Shown one piece after another: positions 8,262 through 16,474 of a stretch of DNA of 64,000 bases. This DNA is from RI-43 sp033764725 (GTDB lineage Bacteria; Pseudomonadota; Alphaproteobacteria; Caulobacterales; Aquidulcibacteraceae). The position numbers and the translations under genes are program-made. Every line of letters begins with the position of its first letter. The first letter of the stretch is position 1. The notes under the pieces were generated by a model. That model was not told the DNA's origin and made no database searches. It worked only from the letters and a program-made list of their open reading frames with translations. The stretch spans positions 62,001-126,000 of the forward strand of contig JANRIR010000005.1 of assembly GCA_033764725.1 (NCBI GenBank), in the 5' to 3' direction.

Positions 8262-9242
8262 GTGATCGACACGCAACGTCAAGCCGGCGCGGCGGCGCAG
8301 GCCGCCCGCGCGCCGGTGCGCGGCGCGCTGTGGCTGCGCGATTTCGAATGGGGCGCCACCTCCGTGCTCGTGCGCAAGACCGGAGCGCGGGTGCCCTATT
8401 CCAAATCGGTTCTCGAGGACACCGCCGCCTGGTTCCGCTTCTTCTTCGCCGTGCGCGCGGCCGCGCCGGAGCCGGGGCGGCCATTTTCGGTGTTCTTCTA
8501 TCCCGACCGCGTGCGGCCCTGGTACCTGATCTGGCCGGTGTTGCGCTTGGCGGGCGGGCGCATCGTGCGCGACGTCAACGCCGCCGACGTCGTCTTCCAG
8601 TTCGAGGACGCGACCGTCTGCTCCGCCACGCCGCCGACCGCGCCGGCGCATGCCCGGTGGGTCAATCGCCATGCCGACGACATCTCCAAATCACGCGTTG
8701 CGGCGGCGTCGGAGCGCGCCTTCGGTCATGCGCTCGCGGTCGATCCGCGTACTTATGTCGGGCCGATGGCGGTCAAGTCCGAAGCCAACGGCGCCCATGA
8801 CGGGCGCGTTGCGCAGGGACCGTGCGAGCCTGTCCCGGGCCTCGTCTATCAGCGGCTGATCGACAATCGCGAGCCCGAGCGCGGGCTGGTGACGGATCTG
8901 CGCTGCGTCATGGTCGGCGGGTCGCCGGCCTGCGTGTTCATCAAGCGTCGGCCGATCGTGCAGCGCTTCGCCAACGCCAACACCGAAGTTGAACTGGCGG
9001 CGCCGGAGGCGGTGTTTTCATCGGCGGAGCTCGACCAGATCACCGCCTGCGCGGCGGACTTGCGCTTCGAATGGGGCGGGCTAGACGTGCTGCGGGATCG
9101 CGCAGACGGCAGGCTTTACGTCGTCGACGCCAACAAAACGGATATGGGCCCGCCGACAGCCTTGCCTCTGGCTGAAAAAATGCGCGCGGCGCGTATCCTG
9201 GCGCGGCGATTCCGCGAATGGGCAGTGCGGGACAAAGCGTGA
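8262..9242 (+). CDS. ATP-grasp-like protein of unknown function
   Basis: This 326-residue protein begins with GTG 8262. The C-terminal part reads FEWGGLDVLRDRADGRLY followed by VVDANKTDMGPP, which resembles the metal- and ATP-binding end of ATP-grasp enzymes (acidic residue, then D-x-N, then GP). A middle segment (CVMVGGSPACVFIKRRP) would be the B-domain strand region. I see no signal peptide or membrane span. ATP-grasp enzymes ligate a carboxylate to an amine or thiol, but no substrate is suggested by sequence. It is 10 bases upstream of an MBL hydrolase in the same direction, so the two probably share a transcript. Confidence 0.6.
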   Translation: MIDTQRQAGAAAQAARAPVRGALWLRDFEWGATSVLVRKTGARVPYSKSVLEDTAAWFRFFFAVRAAAPEPGRPFSVFFYPDRVRPWYLIWPVLRLAGGRIVRDVNAADVVFQFEDATVCSATPPTAPAHARWVNRHADDISKSRVAAASERAFGHALAVDPRTYVGPMAVKSEANGAHDGRVAQGPCEPVPGLVYQRLIDNREPERGLVTDLRCVMVGGSPACVFIKRRPIVQRFANANTEVELAAPEAVFSSAELDQITACAADLRFEWGGLDVLRDRADGRLYVVDANKTDMGPPTALPLAEKMRAARILARRFREWAVRDKA

Positions 9243-9252
9243 GGGCGCAGCG

Positions 9253-10155
9253 ATGGCGGTGACGATACCGTTCGTGCGGGAGATGGCGTTCGCCTATGGC
9301 GAGGCGCAGCAGGTGTCGCCGTTGATCCGGCGCATGGTGGCCAACAATCCCGGCCCTTTCACGTTCTACGGCACGGGCGTCTACATCGTCGGCGCCGGCG
9401 ATTCGGTCGCGATGATCGATCCCGGCCCCGCGGGCCATGCGCACCAGGACGATCTCAAGCGCGCGCTCGACGGCCGACGCCTGACGCACATCTTCGTCAC
9501 CCATGGCCACATGGACCACAGCCCCGCGGCGCGCCCGCTGGCCGAGGCGACCGGCGCGGTGATCCATGCGAGCGGCCTGCCGTTTTCGGCGGTGGAGTCC
9601 GATGTGCGCATGGAGGCCGGCGACGACGACGGCTTCAAACCCGATGTCGCACTCGCCGACGGCGACGTGATCGCGGGCGACGGATGGACGATCGAGGCGG
9701 TGTTCACACCCGGCCACACCTCGCACCACATGGCCTATGCGCTGCACGAGGAAAACGCGCTGTTCCCGGGCGACCACATCATGGGCTGGTCGACCACCGT
9801 TATCAGCCCGCCCGACGGGGACATGGACGATTACCTGCGCAGCTTGGAAAAGGTCCGCGCGCGCGGCTTCGACGTGCTGTGGCCGACGCACGGTCCGCCG
9901 ATCCGCGCGCCGCAGGCGTTCATCGACGCTTATGTCGCCCACCGACTGGCGCGCGAGGACCAGATCCTCGCGCAGCTGCGTCAGGGGCGGACCACGATCA
10001 AGGAGATGGTGCCGGTGATGTACGCCGACGTCGACCCGCGTCTGCATCCCGCCGCGTGCCATTCGGTGCTGGCGCATATGATCCGCCTGGTGAAGGTCGG
10101 CGCCGTCCGCGCCGACGGCGCGCCTTCGATCGACGCGCGCTACGCCGCAGCGTAG
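9253..10155 (+). CDS. MBL-fold metallo-hydrolase (LACTB2-like)
   Basis: This 300-residue metallo-beta-lactamase-fold protein has the zinc motif THGHMDH (residues 83-89), a third histidine H155 in TPGHTSHH and the bridging aspartate D174 in FPGDHIMGW. The C-terminal winged-helix-like part (LAREDQILAQLRQGRTTIKEMV) is as in LACTB2-like and other MBL hydrolases. Substrates in this group range from thioesters to RNA, so none is assigned. It probably forms a two-gene unit with the ATP-grasp-like gene upstream, and a REP-like palindrome follows the stop. Confidence 0.88.
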   Translation: MAVTIPFVREMAFAYGEAQQVSPLIRRMVANNPGPFTFYGTGVYIVGAGDSVAMIDPGPAGHAHQDDLKRALDGRRLTHIFVTHGHMDHSPAARPLAEATGAVIHASGLPFSAVESDVRMEAGDDDGFKPDVALADGDVIAGDGWTIEAVFTPGHTSHHMAYALHEENALFPGDHIMGWSTTVISPPDGDMDDYLRSLEKVRARGFDVLWPTHGPPIRAPQAFIDAYVAHRLAREDQILAQLRQGRTTIKEMVPVMYADVDPRLHPAACHSVLAHMIRLVKVGAVRADGAPSIDARYAAA

Positions 10156-10166
10156 GCGGGCGGCGT

Positions 10167-10279
10167 CGCCCCCTCAGACCGCTTCGCGGCCAGCTCCCCC
10201 GCAAGCGGGGGAGCAAAGCGGCGCTCTTTCGTCCCCCGCGTGCGGGGGAAGTGGCCGGCGAAGCCGGTCGATGGGGGCG
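10167..10279. repeat. REP-like palindromic element, second family, copy 1
   Basis: This element contains CTCCCCC-GCAA-GGGGGAG-type and CCCCCGC-GT-GCGGGGG hairpins. They are flanked by small variable hairpins with a TTC or GAA loop (CCGC-TTC-GCGG on the left, CGGC-GAA-GCCG on the right) and outer CCCCCTCAGA / TCGATGGGGG arms. It lies between convergent genes (MBL hydrolase and TonB receptor) and could act as a bidirectional transcript end. Confidence 0.75.
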
Positions 10280-10289
10280 TTGGCGGCCG

Positions 10290-12329
10290 CTACCCGAACG
10301 CACCCGTGACGCGCAGGCCATAGAATCGGCCGAACTGGCGCTCGCGCCGCTCGACGAGCGTCAGCGCGCCGGCGCGGTCGGGCGTGAAAAAGCGCCGCTC
10401 GCGGCGGAAGGGCGAATCCTGCACCGCGTTGGCGAAGGCCGTGATCTTCAGCCCAGGGACCGCCGTGGTCTCGATCCACAGATCGACGAATGGGCCTTCC
10501 TCATACGTATCGGTCTCGCCCAGGCGGTAGGTGACGTTCTCCGCCTCCTTGTAGAACGCCGCGCCCCAGGCGACGCGCTGCGCGGGCAGGTCGTGGCGGA
10601 ACTCCGCCTCCAGGCGCGATTCGCTGAACCCGGAAATCGCACGCGCGACGCCCGTGACGGGGTCGTCGACGGCGGTGTCGTAGTTCGCCGCTTCCAGCGT
10701 CAGCCGCGCCCCGGGCAGCACGCGCCCAAGCGGCAATGTCGCGGTCAGGGTCGCGCCGCGTACGCGCCCGTCGCCGATGTTTCCAGGCGCGTCGAACCTT
10801 TGCCCCGGCGGGCCGACGGGCACGACGTCGGCGGCGTCCTCGATGTCCCACTGGAACACGGTCAAAGACGCCGCGCCGTCGGCGCCAAAGCGCAGATCGG
10901 CCTGCGCCTCGGCGCGCCACGAAGATTCCGGCCGTAGATTGGGATTGCCGGCCGCGACGCGATTGTCGGCGAGTTCCGCCGCGGAGGCGAAATCATCGAA
11001 ATCGAGTTGGTCGACGTCGCGCCAGACGCGCACGCGCAGCTGCTGGCGCGCGCCGATCGTGCGCGTCGCCTGCAGCGATGGCTTCCAGTACACGAGCTCG
11101 GTGGTCAGCGTGGTGTCGCCAGTCTGCTCCAGCCGCGACGATTCCACCGCCGCCTGCGCCTCGAGGCTCCATCGCGCATTCGGCCGCCATGCGTAAAGCG
11201 CGAACGCTTCGCCGCGCACCTCTTCGATCGACACGTTCGCCGCCGGCAGCGGCCGCGCGACGCCGCCTTCGCTCAAGCTGAGGCGCGTCTCCAGCGTGTT
11301 CAGCGCGGCTTCGCCGCCGAAATCGAGGCGATGGCCTTCCGCGAGCGGCCAGGACAGGCGCACGCGCCCGAGCGTTTCGCCCGGTTCGCGGCGCTGCGCC
11401 TGCAGGACGCGAGGCCCCGCGACGCCCGCCGCGTCTCGGGCGACGGTGTCGTCGTCGCGCGCAAAACGGCGCTGCGTGGCGAGCGCGATCGCCTCCAGCG
11501 CAAATGGCCCGACATCGCGGGAATAGTTCACGCCGACCTCGCGCCGCCGCTCGCGCTCTTCGATGGCGAGCGTGGAGACGCCGGTGAAATCGCCGGCGGG
11601 GGTGAAGCTCTCGGTGCCGAGGATGGTGGCGAATCGCTGCCGACCGAAGGCTGCATTGACGCGCAGCGATCCGCCGAGAAACGGCCAGGACGCTTCGCCC
11701 GTAACGCCCGCATCGCGAAAGGTGCGCGGCGTCTGGTCGGTTTGCGCAGCAATCAGCGCGCCCGCGCCGTCGCGAAACGTGCGGTCGCCGTCGAGCGGGC
11801 GGTATTCGAGATAGCGCGAGACGCCGAGCGCATAATCCACCGTGCCTGCGCGGCCCGACCACGACGCCTCGCCGCGCGGCGATATCCGCCCGCGCGCGCT
11901 GCCCTCGAACTCCGCCCGCCACACGCCGCTGCCTGCGCTGTCGCGGCGCACGACGTCGATCAGCACGGTCTGCCCCGCCGCGTCGGCCGAGCCGCCGGCG
12001 TCGCGAATCAAATCGATGCGCTCGACATGGCCCGCGGGGATGCGGGCGAGCAGGTCTTCGAGGTCCTGCGATTTCGATGTCGGGCGCGCGCCGTCGATCA
12101 GGACGTTGCCGGCCGCGCCGGCAAATCCGCGCCGGTCGCCGCCCTCGTCGATGCTGAAGCCCGGCACGTGGCGCACCATGTCGAGCGCGGTCTGGGGCGC
12201 GAAGCGGTCGAAATAATCGGGCGTGAAGGCGATGCGGCCGGCGGCGTCTTCGGCGGGCGGGGCAGGCGGCTCCTGCGCGTGGGCTGCGCCGCACATCAAT
12301 GCCCAAGCGATGGCGCAGCGCAGCATCAT
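10290..12329 (-). CDS. TonB-dependent receptor-like outer membrane protein
   Basis: This 679-residue protein has a signal peptide (MMLRCAIAWALMCGAAHAQ), a plug-like domain and a long beta-barrel ending in an aromatic/hydrophobic C-terminus (GLRVTGAFG). The plug region has FTPDYFDRFAPQTALDMVRHVPGF, then GNVLIDGARPTSKSQDLEDLL and IPAGHVERIDLIRD, which are typical receptor plug motifs. The substrate is unknown; no transporter or regulator lies beside it. The start may be the first or second ATG (12329 or 12326). A perfect 7-base inverted repeat lies just upstream, in its leader. Confidence 0.85.
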   Translation of the reverse strand: MMLRCAIAWALMCGAAHAQEPPAPPAEDAAGRIAFTPDYFDRFAPQTALDMVRHVPGFSIDEGGDRRGFAGAAGNVLIDGARPTSKSQDLEDLLARIPAGHVERIDLIRDAGGSADAAGQTVLIDVVRRDSAGSGVWRAEFEGSARGRISPRGEASWSGRAGTVDYALGVSRYLEYRPLDGDRTFRDGAGALIAAQTDQTPRTFRDAGVTGEASWPFLGGSLRVNAAFGRQRFATILGTESFTPAGDFTGVSTLAIEERERRREVGVNYSRDVGPFALEAIALATQRRFARDDDTVARDAAGVAGPRVLQAQRREPGETLGRVRLSWPLAEGHRLDFGGEAALNTLETRLSLSEGGVARPLPAANVSIEEVRGEAFALYAWRPNARWSLEAQAAVESSRLEQTGDTTLTTELVYWKPSLQATRTIGARQQLRVRVWRDVDQLDFDDFASAAELADNRVAAGNPNLRPESSWRAEAQADLRFGADGAASLTVFQWDIEDAADVVPVGPPGQRFDAPGNIGDGRVRGATLTATLPLGRVLPGARLTLEAANYDTAVDDPVTGVARAISGFSESRLEAEFRHDLPAQRVAWGAAFYKEAENVTYRLGETDTYEEGPFVDLWIETTAVPGLKITAFANAVQDSPFRRERRFFTPDRAGALTLVERRERQFGRFYGLRVTGAFG

Positions 12330-12334
12330 GGCGT

Positions 12335-12361
12335 CCAACCCCTTATCGTTTATCGGGTTGG
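12335..12361 (-). promoter_or_regulatory. Inverted repeat in the leader of the TonB receptor gene
   Basis: CCAACCC at 12335-12341 and GGGTTGG at 12355-12361 form a perfect 7-base inverted repeat with a 13-base spacer (CTTATCGTTTATC), ending 6 bases before the start codon. It could be an operator or an RNA hairpin that hides the ribosome site. No clear Shine-Dalgarno sequence is seen otherwise. Confidence 0.4.
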
Positions 12362-12521
12362 GGATAACGAAAAACCGACCGAAACCAAGCGTTTCGCCGC
12401 GTCGCTCGTCGCAAATCCATGCACCCGCGCAGCGCGTTGCGCGCCGCCTCATCTGTCACAGATGCCGATGCGGGCCGTGTTGGATGCGCTGGGCGGCGGG
12501 CGAGGTATTTGTCATTCGGGC

Positions 12522-12560
12522 AAAATAAAAGCGCCGCCGGCGAAGATCGCGCGGCGGCGC
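12522..12560 (-). terminator. Rho-independent terminator of the small Lys-rich gene
   Basis: On the minus strand a 9-base stem GCGCCGCCG/CGGCGGCGC is followed by CTTTTATTTTG. It lies 26 bases after the stop codon of the 34-residue Lys/Ala-rich gene, which supports that gene being separately transcribed. Confidence 0.8.
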
Positions 12561-12585
12561 CTGATTTCCTGCGATGCGGAGAAGA

Positions 12586-12690
12586 TTACTTCTTCTTCGC
12601 GGTCGCCTTCTTGCCGGCGGCTTTGCCGGCGGCCTTCTTGGCCGGAGACGCTTTCGCGCCGGCGGAACCAGATTTCTTTGCAGCAGCCAT
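12586..12690 (-). CDS. Small Lys/Ala-rich histone H1-like protein (34 aa)
   Basis: The 34-residue product starts MAAAKKSGSAGAKASPAKKA and is almost wholly Lys, Ala, Gly, Ser and Thr, with two AAGK repeats and a KATAKKK end. This resembles the basic tail of histone H1-like bacterial proteins, which bind DNA or RNA non-specifically. Three signs say it is real: a strong ribosome site (GGGGAGG, 7 bases before ATG), a clean Rho-independent terminator just downstream, and a strongly biased composition. It is too short for usual gene-calling limits. Nucleoid binding is inferred from composition alone. Confidence 0.7.
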   Translation of the reverse strand: MAAAKKSGSAGAKASPAKKAAGKAAGKKATAKKK

Positions 12691-12767
12691 AACAGCCTCC
12701 CCACTGGAGATGACAATGCCGACACACAAACATTGCGAGTCGCGCGTTGTCTAGTGGCATGCACGCA

Positions 12768-14198
12768 TTAAGAACCGCCTATCGTCAATCCTTTGATGTA
12801 GAGCGTCGGTTGGCCGACGCCGACAGGCACGCTTTGGCCTGCTTTTCCGCATGTGCCGACGCCGTCGTCCAGCTTCAGATCGTCGCCCACCATCGTCACG
12901 CGCGTGAGCGCGGAGGGCCCGTCGCCGATCAAGGTCGCGCCCTTGATCGGCGCGCCGATCTTGCCGTCTTCGACCAGGTAGGCCTCGGTGCATTGGAACA
13001 CGAATTTGCCGGATGTGATGTCGACCTGGCCGCCGCCGAAGTTCACGGCGTAGACGCCGCGCTTCAGGTTCGCGAGGATTTCGTCGGGCTTGTGCGGGCC
13101 GGCGAGCATGAAGGTGTTGGTCATGCGCGGCATCGGGCGGTGGGCGTAGGATGCGCGCCGGCCATTGCCCGTGGCGGCGACGCCGGACAGCCGCGCATTC
13201 ATGCGATCCTGCAAATAGCCTCTCAAAACGCCGTTTTCGATCAGCACGGTTCGGCCCGTCGGCGTGCCTTCGTCGTCAAAGGTCAGCGAACCGCGGCGCA
13301 GATCGAACGTCCCGTCGTCAACGACGGTGACGCCTTCGGCGGCGACGCGCTCGCCGACCCGGCCGGCGAAAGCGGAGGTTCCCTTGCGATTGAAATCGCC
13401 TTCCAGCCCGTGGCCCACGGCTTCGTGCAGCAGCACGCCCGGCCAGCCGGGGCCGAGCACGACGTCCATTTCTCCCGCCGGCGCGGGAATCGACTCGAGA
13501 TTAACCAGCGCGATGCGCAGCGCCTCGTCGGCGAGCGTCTTCCAGCGATCCGGCGCAATGAAGGCTTCATACGGCTCGCGTCCGCCGGCGCCGGCGGAGC
13601 CGCTTTCGCGCCGCCCGTCGCGCTCGACCGTGACAGAGACATTGATGCGCACCAGCGGGCGCACATCGTCATAGCGCGCACCGTCGGGTCGCAGGATCGT
13701 GATCGCGCGCCGCGCGCCCGCGAGCGAGACGGACGCCTGCACGACGCGGGGATCCTTGGCGCGGACATAGGCGTCGATCTCCTGCAGCAGCGCCGTCTTG
13801 TCGGTGAAGGCCGGCTGCGCGATCGGATCGATGTCGGCGTAGAGGCGGCGATTGGTGCGCGCGGGCGCGGCGTCCAGCGTCGCTGTGCCGCCGCGCTTGA
13901 CGCTGGCGGCGGCGTCCGCCGCACGCGCGATCGCGCCCGTTTCGAACGTGCTGGCGTGGCCGTAGCCGGCGCGTTCGCCGCTCACCACGCGCAGCCCGAA
14001 GCCTTGGGCCGCATCATAAGAGGCGCTTTTCAGGCGCCCGTCGTCCCAGAGGAAACTTTCCGAGCGACTGTCCTCCACGAAGAGTTCGCCGTCGTCTGCG
14101 CCGCGCGCGGCCTCCGCCAGGATGCGCTCTGCATGCGCCCAGTCGAGGTCTGCGGCGGGGGTGAGGTCGGCGGCGCCGTCGGCCATGTGTCGCTCCAT
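12768..14198 (-). CDS. tldD: Metalloprotease TldD
   Basis: This 476-residue protein is close to the usual TldD length. The zinc motif HEAVGH is at residues 258-263 (in LLHEAVGHGLEGD), and the late GTCGKAGQ carries the conserved cysteine ligand. TldD pairs with TldE/PmbA to degrade peptides such as antitoxins and to process modified peptides in the cytoplasm; the tldE gene is not in this window. The start ATG 14198 is chosen because GGGGGGAG precedes it by 6 bases. A longer open frame upstream only reads through the TPR gene in a wrong frame. Confidence 0.93.
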   Translation of the reverse strand: MERHMADGAADLTPAADLDWAHAERILAEAARGADDGELFVEDSRSESFLWDDGRLKSASYDAAQGFGLRVVSGERAGYGHASTFETGAIARAADAAASVKRGGTATLDAAPARTNRRLYADIDPIAQPAFTDKTALLQEIDAYVRAKDPRVVQASVSLAGARRAITILRPDGARYDDVRPLVRINVSVTVERDGRRESGSAGAGGREPYEAFIAPDRWKTLADEALRIALVNLESIPAPAGEMDVVLGPGWPGVLLHEAVGHGLEGDFNRKGTSAFAGRVGERVAAEGVTVVDDGTFDLRRGSLTFDDEGTPTGRTVLIENGVLRGYLQDRMNARLSGVAATGNGRRASYAHRPMPRMTNTFMLAGPHKPDEILANLKRGVYAVNFGGGQVDITSGKFVFQCTEAYLVEDGKIGAPIKGATLIGDGPSALTRVTMVGDDLKLDDGVGTCGKAGQSVPVGVGQPTLYIKGLTIGGS

Positions 14199-14299
14199 CG
14201 TTGCTCCCCCCAACATAAGGCGGCGCAGCGACGTTGGGGAGCGCGCGATCCGCGCGGCAGTGCAGCTGTCGGCGACGAAGCGACGTCCGCGCCGCTTGG

Positions 14300-14848
14300 C
14301 TACTGGCGCGGGCGGACTTCGAAGCGCGCCAGCTCCGCCTGGGCGAGAGTCCAAGTCGGCGCGAGCTCGGCGGCGCGGCGAAAATCGGCGTAGGCGGCGC
14401 GCACGTCGCCGTTCTGCTCGTGCGCCAGCGCGCGATTGAAGTAGGCCTCGTGCGGATCGCGCGGCTGCAGCGACAGGCCATGCGTGATTGCGGCGATGGC
14501 GGCGTCGGTTTCGCCCAGCAGGATCAGCGCGGCGCCGCGATTGACGTGGCCCTCCGCCAGAAGCGGGCGCCACGCCACCGCGGTATCGAAGTCCGCCAGG
14601 GCGAGGCGCGCTTCGCGCCGCTGCAGGCGAATGACGCCGCGATTGATCATCGTCGCGGCGCGGTCGTTGGCGGCGAGCTGGTCGGAGCCGAGCGCATCGT
14701 CGCACGCGCGCAGGCCGTGCGCGGCGCCGTCGCCAGCCAAGGCGGCGGCGTAGCATGCGCGCGCCGGCCCGTCGCCGATCATGGTGACGGCGGCTTGCGC
14801 CGGCGCGGCGAGGATTGCTGCGAAGGCGACGGCGGCGCATCTCATCAT
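14300..14848 (-). CDS. Secreted TPR-repeat protein 1 of 3
   Basis: This 182-residue protein has a signal peptide (MMRCAAVAFAAILAAPAQA) and about three TPR motifs, of which EAYFNRALAHEQNGDVRAAYADF is the clearest. It is the last and shortest of three tandem paralogues sharing the layout signal peptide, CYAAALAGD-like cysteine segment, N-R-x-x-x-x-I-N-R-G, and TPRs. Its ATG overlaps the stop of paralogue 2 in an ATGA junction (14845-14848), and GGAGAAT gives a ribosome site. TPRs mediate protein contacts; a periplasmic scaffold role is inferred. Confidence 0.8.
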   Translation of the reverse strand: MMRCAAVAFAAILAAPAQAAVTMIGDGPARACYAAALAGDGAAHGLRACDDALGSDQLAANDRAATMINRGVIRLQRREARLALADFDTAVAWRPLLAEGHVNRGAALILLGETDAAIAAITHGLSLQPRDPHEAYFNRALAHEQNGDVRAAYADFRRAAELAPTWTLAQAELARFEVRPRQ

Positions 14849-15450
14849 CGGCTATTCTCCTGCGCAGGTGCGGGGTCTTGAAGTTCCGCGAGGGCGTCGC
14901 GGGCGGCGTTCCAATCCGGGGCGATGGTCAACGCGGTCTGGAAATCCTCGATGGCGCCATTGACGTCGCCCAGCGCCTGGCGCGCTTCGCCGCGATAATA
15001 ATAGGCCTTGTGCGGTTCCGACACGCCGAGCCCAAGCGCGCGCGTCAGCGTCGCCACCGCGTCGCCATAACGCTGCGCATGCGTCAGCGCCGCGCCGCGA
15101 TTGAACAGGGCGACGGCGTGGTCGGGGTCGAGCCGCAAGGCCTCGTCATAGAAGGCTACCGCGGCGGCGTAGTCGCCGCGCCGCAATTGCACCACCCCGC
15201 TATTGATCAGCGTGACGATGCGGTTCTCGCGGTTGAGGCGGTAGCTCAGCGCTTCGGCGCACGTCTCGACGGCGCGGTCGGAGGCGTCGCTCGAGCCCGC
15301 TGCGCGGCTACACGCGGCCAGCGCATTGTTGGCTTCGAAAACCGCGTCGGCCTCGCGCGCGCGGCGTTGGGCGGCGGCGTCCGGCGCCAGGATCGCGAGA
15401 GCGCCGGCGCAGGCGAGCGCGACCGCCGCGGCGCGGTTGGTCCTCCCCAT
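14845..15450 (-). CDS. Secreted TPR-repeat protein 2 of 3
   Basis: This 201-residue protein has a signal peptide (start MGRTNRAAAVALACAGALAI, cleavage after DAAA) and TPR motifs including HAVALFNRGAALTHAQRYGDA and KAYYYRGEARQALGDVNGAI. The start at 15450 is preceded by GAGGAA at 7 bases; an ATG at 15480 is an alternative. Shared motifs with its neighbours (EPHKAYYxR, EALGDVxGA) show it arose by gene duplication. It is 115 bases downstream of paralogue 3 and overlaps paralogue 1, so the three probably form an operon. Confidence 0.8.
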   Translation of the reverse strand: MGRTNRAAAVALACAGALAILAPDAAAQRRAREADAVFEANNALAACSRAAGSSDASDRAVETCAEALSYRLNRENRIVTLINSGVVQLRRGDYAAAVAFYDEALRLDPDHAVALFNRGAALTHAQRYGDAVATLTRALGLGVSEPHKAYYYRGEARQALGDVNGAIEDFQTALTIAPDWNAARDALAELQDPAPAQENSR

Positions 15451-15565
15451 CGGACGTTTCCTCGGCCGTTGTCGGCGCATCGTTTCGTCGCCTTGTGAGC
15501 GCACGATTCCCATGCGCCGCGAAGCGCGCGCAGGCAACTCCCGATTTCAATGAAAAGCGCGGCCG

Positions 15566-16276
15566 CTATTGCGCCTGGGTTTGCGTCTCGGCCGGGGCCG
15601 GCGCGTCGCCGAGGCGCTCGGCCAGCAATTCGCGCCGGCCGCGCACGAAGCGCGCGAGCTCGGCCTCGGCGGGCCCCCAATCGGGCACGATCTCCAGCGC
15701 GGTGGAGTAATCCTCATAGGCGCCGCGGATGTCGCCCAGCGCCTCGCGGGCGGCGGCGCGGTTGTAATAGGCCTTGTGCGGTTCGCGCACGCCGAGCGAC
15801 AGCGCCGTGGTGATGGCGGCGACGGCGGGGCCGGGCTGGCCGGTCATGATTAGCGCTGCGCCGCGATTGAGGTGCGCCTCCCCATTGTTGGGCTGCAGCG
15901 CTGTGACGGCCTCGAAATCAATGAGCGCGGCGGCGCCTTCGCTGCGCCGCATATGAATGGTGCCGCGGTTCAGGTGGGTGGCGATGCGGTTGGCGCGGTT
16001 CAGGCGCTCGGAATTGATCGCGCGGTCGCACGCCGCGACCGCCTCGTCGTCGCTCACCCCGGCGACCGCGGCGGCGCTGCACAGGGCCGCGCCCGGCGCG
16101 CCGACGGTCGTCCGGGCCGAGGTTTCGCGGTTGCGGTCCTCGATGTCGGTGCGCTGGTCCAAGGTGGGACGATCGGCCCAGGCGCGCGCGCTCCAGCCGC
16201 CGGCGGCGATGACGGCGCCGGCGGCGACGCCGAGCGCCAGCGCGCGCAAACGCCGTGGAACGCGTGTCGGCCTCAT
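15566..16276 (-). CDS. Secreted TPR-repeat protein 3 of 3
   Basis: This 236-residue protein is the first and longest of the tandem TPR genes. It has a basic N-terminus and a hydrophobic segment (RALALGVAAGAVIAAGGW) that may be a signal peptide or anchor, then TPR motifs (GEAHLNRGAALIMTGQPGPA, KAYYNRAAAREALGDIRGAY), then a Q/A-rich tail (PAPAETQTQAQ). GGAAGGTG precedes ATG 16276. It is divergent from the cytochrome oxidase operon across 198 bases. No enzymatic domain is visible. Confidence 0.8.
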   Translation of the reverse strand: MRPTRVPRRLRALALGVAAGAVIAAGGWSARAWADRPTLDQRTDIEDRNRETSARTTVGAPGAALCSAAAVAGVSDDEAVAACDRAINSERLNRANRIATHLNRGTIHMRRSEGAAALIDFEAVTALQPNNGEAHLNRGAALIMTGQPGPAVAAITTALSLGVREPHKAYYNRAAAREALGDIRGAYEDYSTALEIVPDWGPAEAELARFVRGRRELLAERLGDAPAPAETQTQAQ

Positions 16277-16474
16277 GGTAGCACCTTCCCTCGGTTCATC
16301 GGCCGGCGGTTCATGGGCCAAACTGTCTCGGATTTGCGGGCGCGGCGGCTTTGGCGGCCCCGCTTCTCGACGCTCCGGGGTCGTTTTGCCGCGCTGCGGG
16401 AGTATAGGCGTCGGGCGCGGCGCGCGCCATACCAGCGCAGGCCATGACCGATATTCAATGCGGGTGGGCGTGAG

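Noticed and set aside
12768..14840. A 690-residue version of TldD with a long N-terminal extension
   Set aside because: The extra part reads through the downstream TPR gene in another frame; the start at 14198 has a strong ribosome site and gives normal TldD length.
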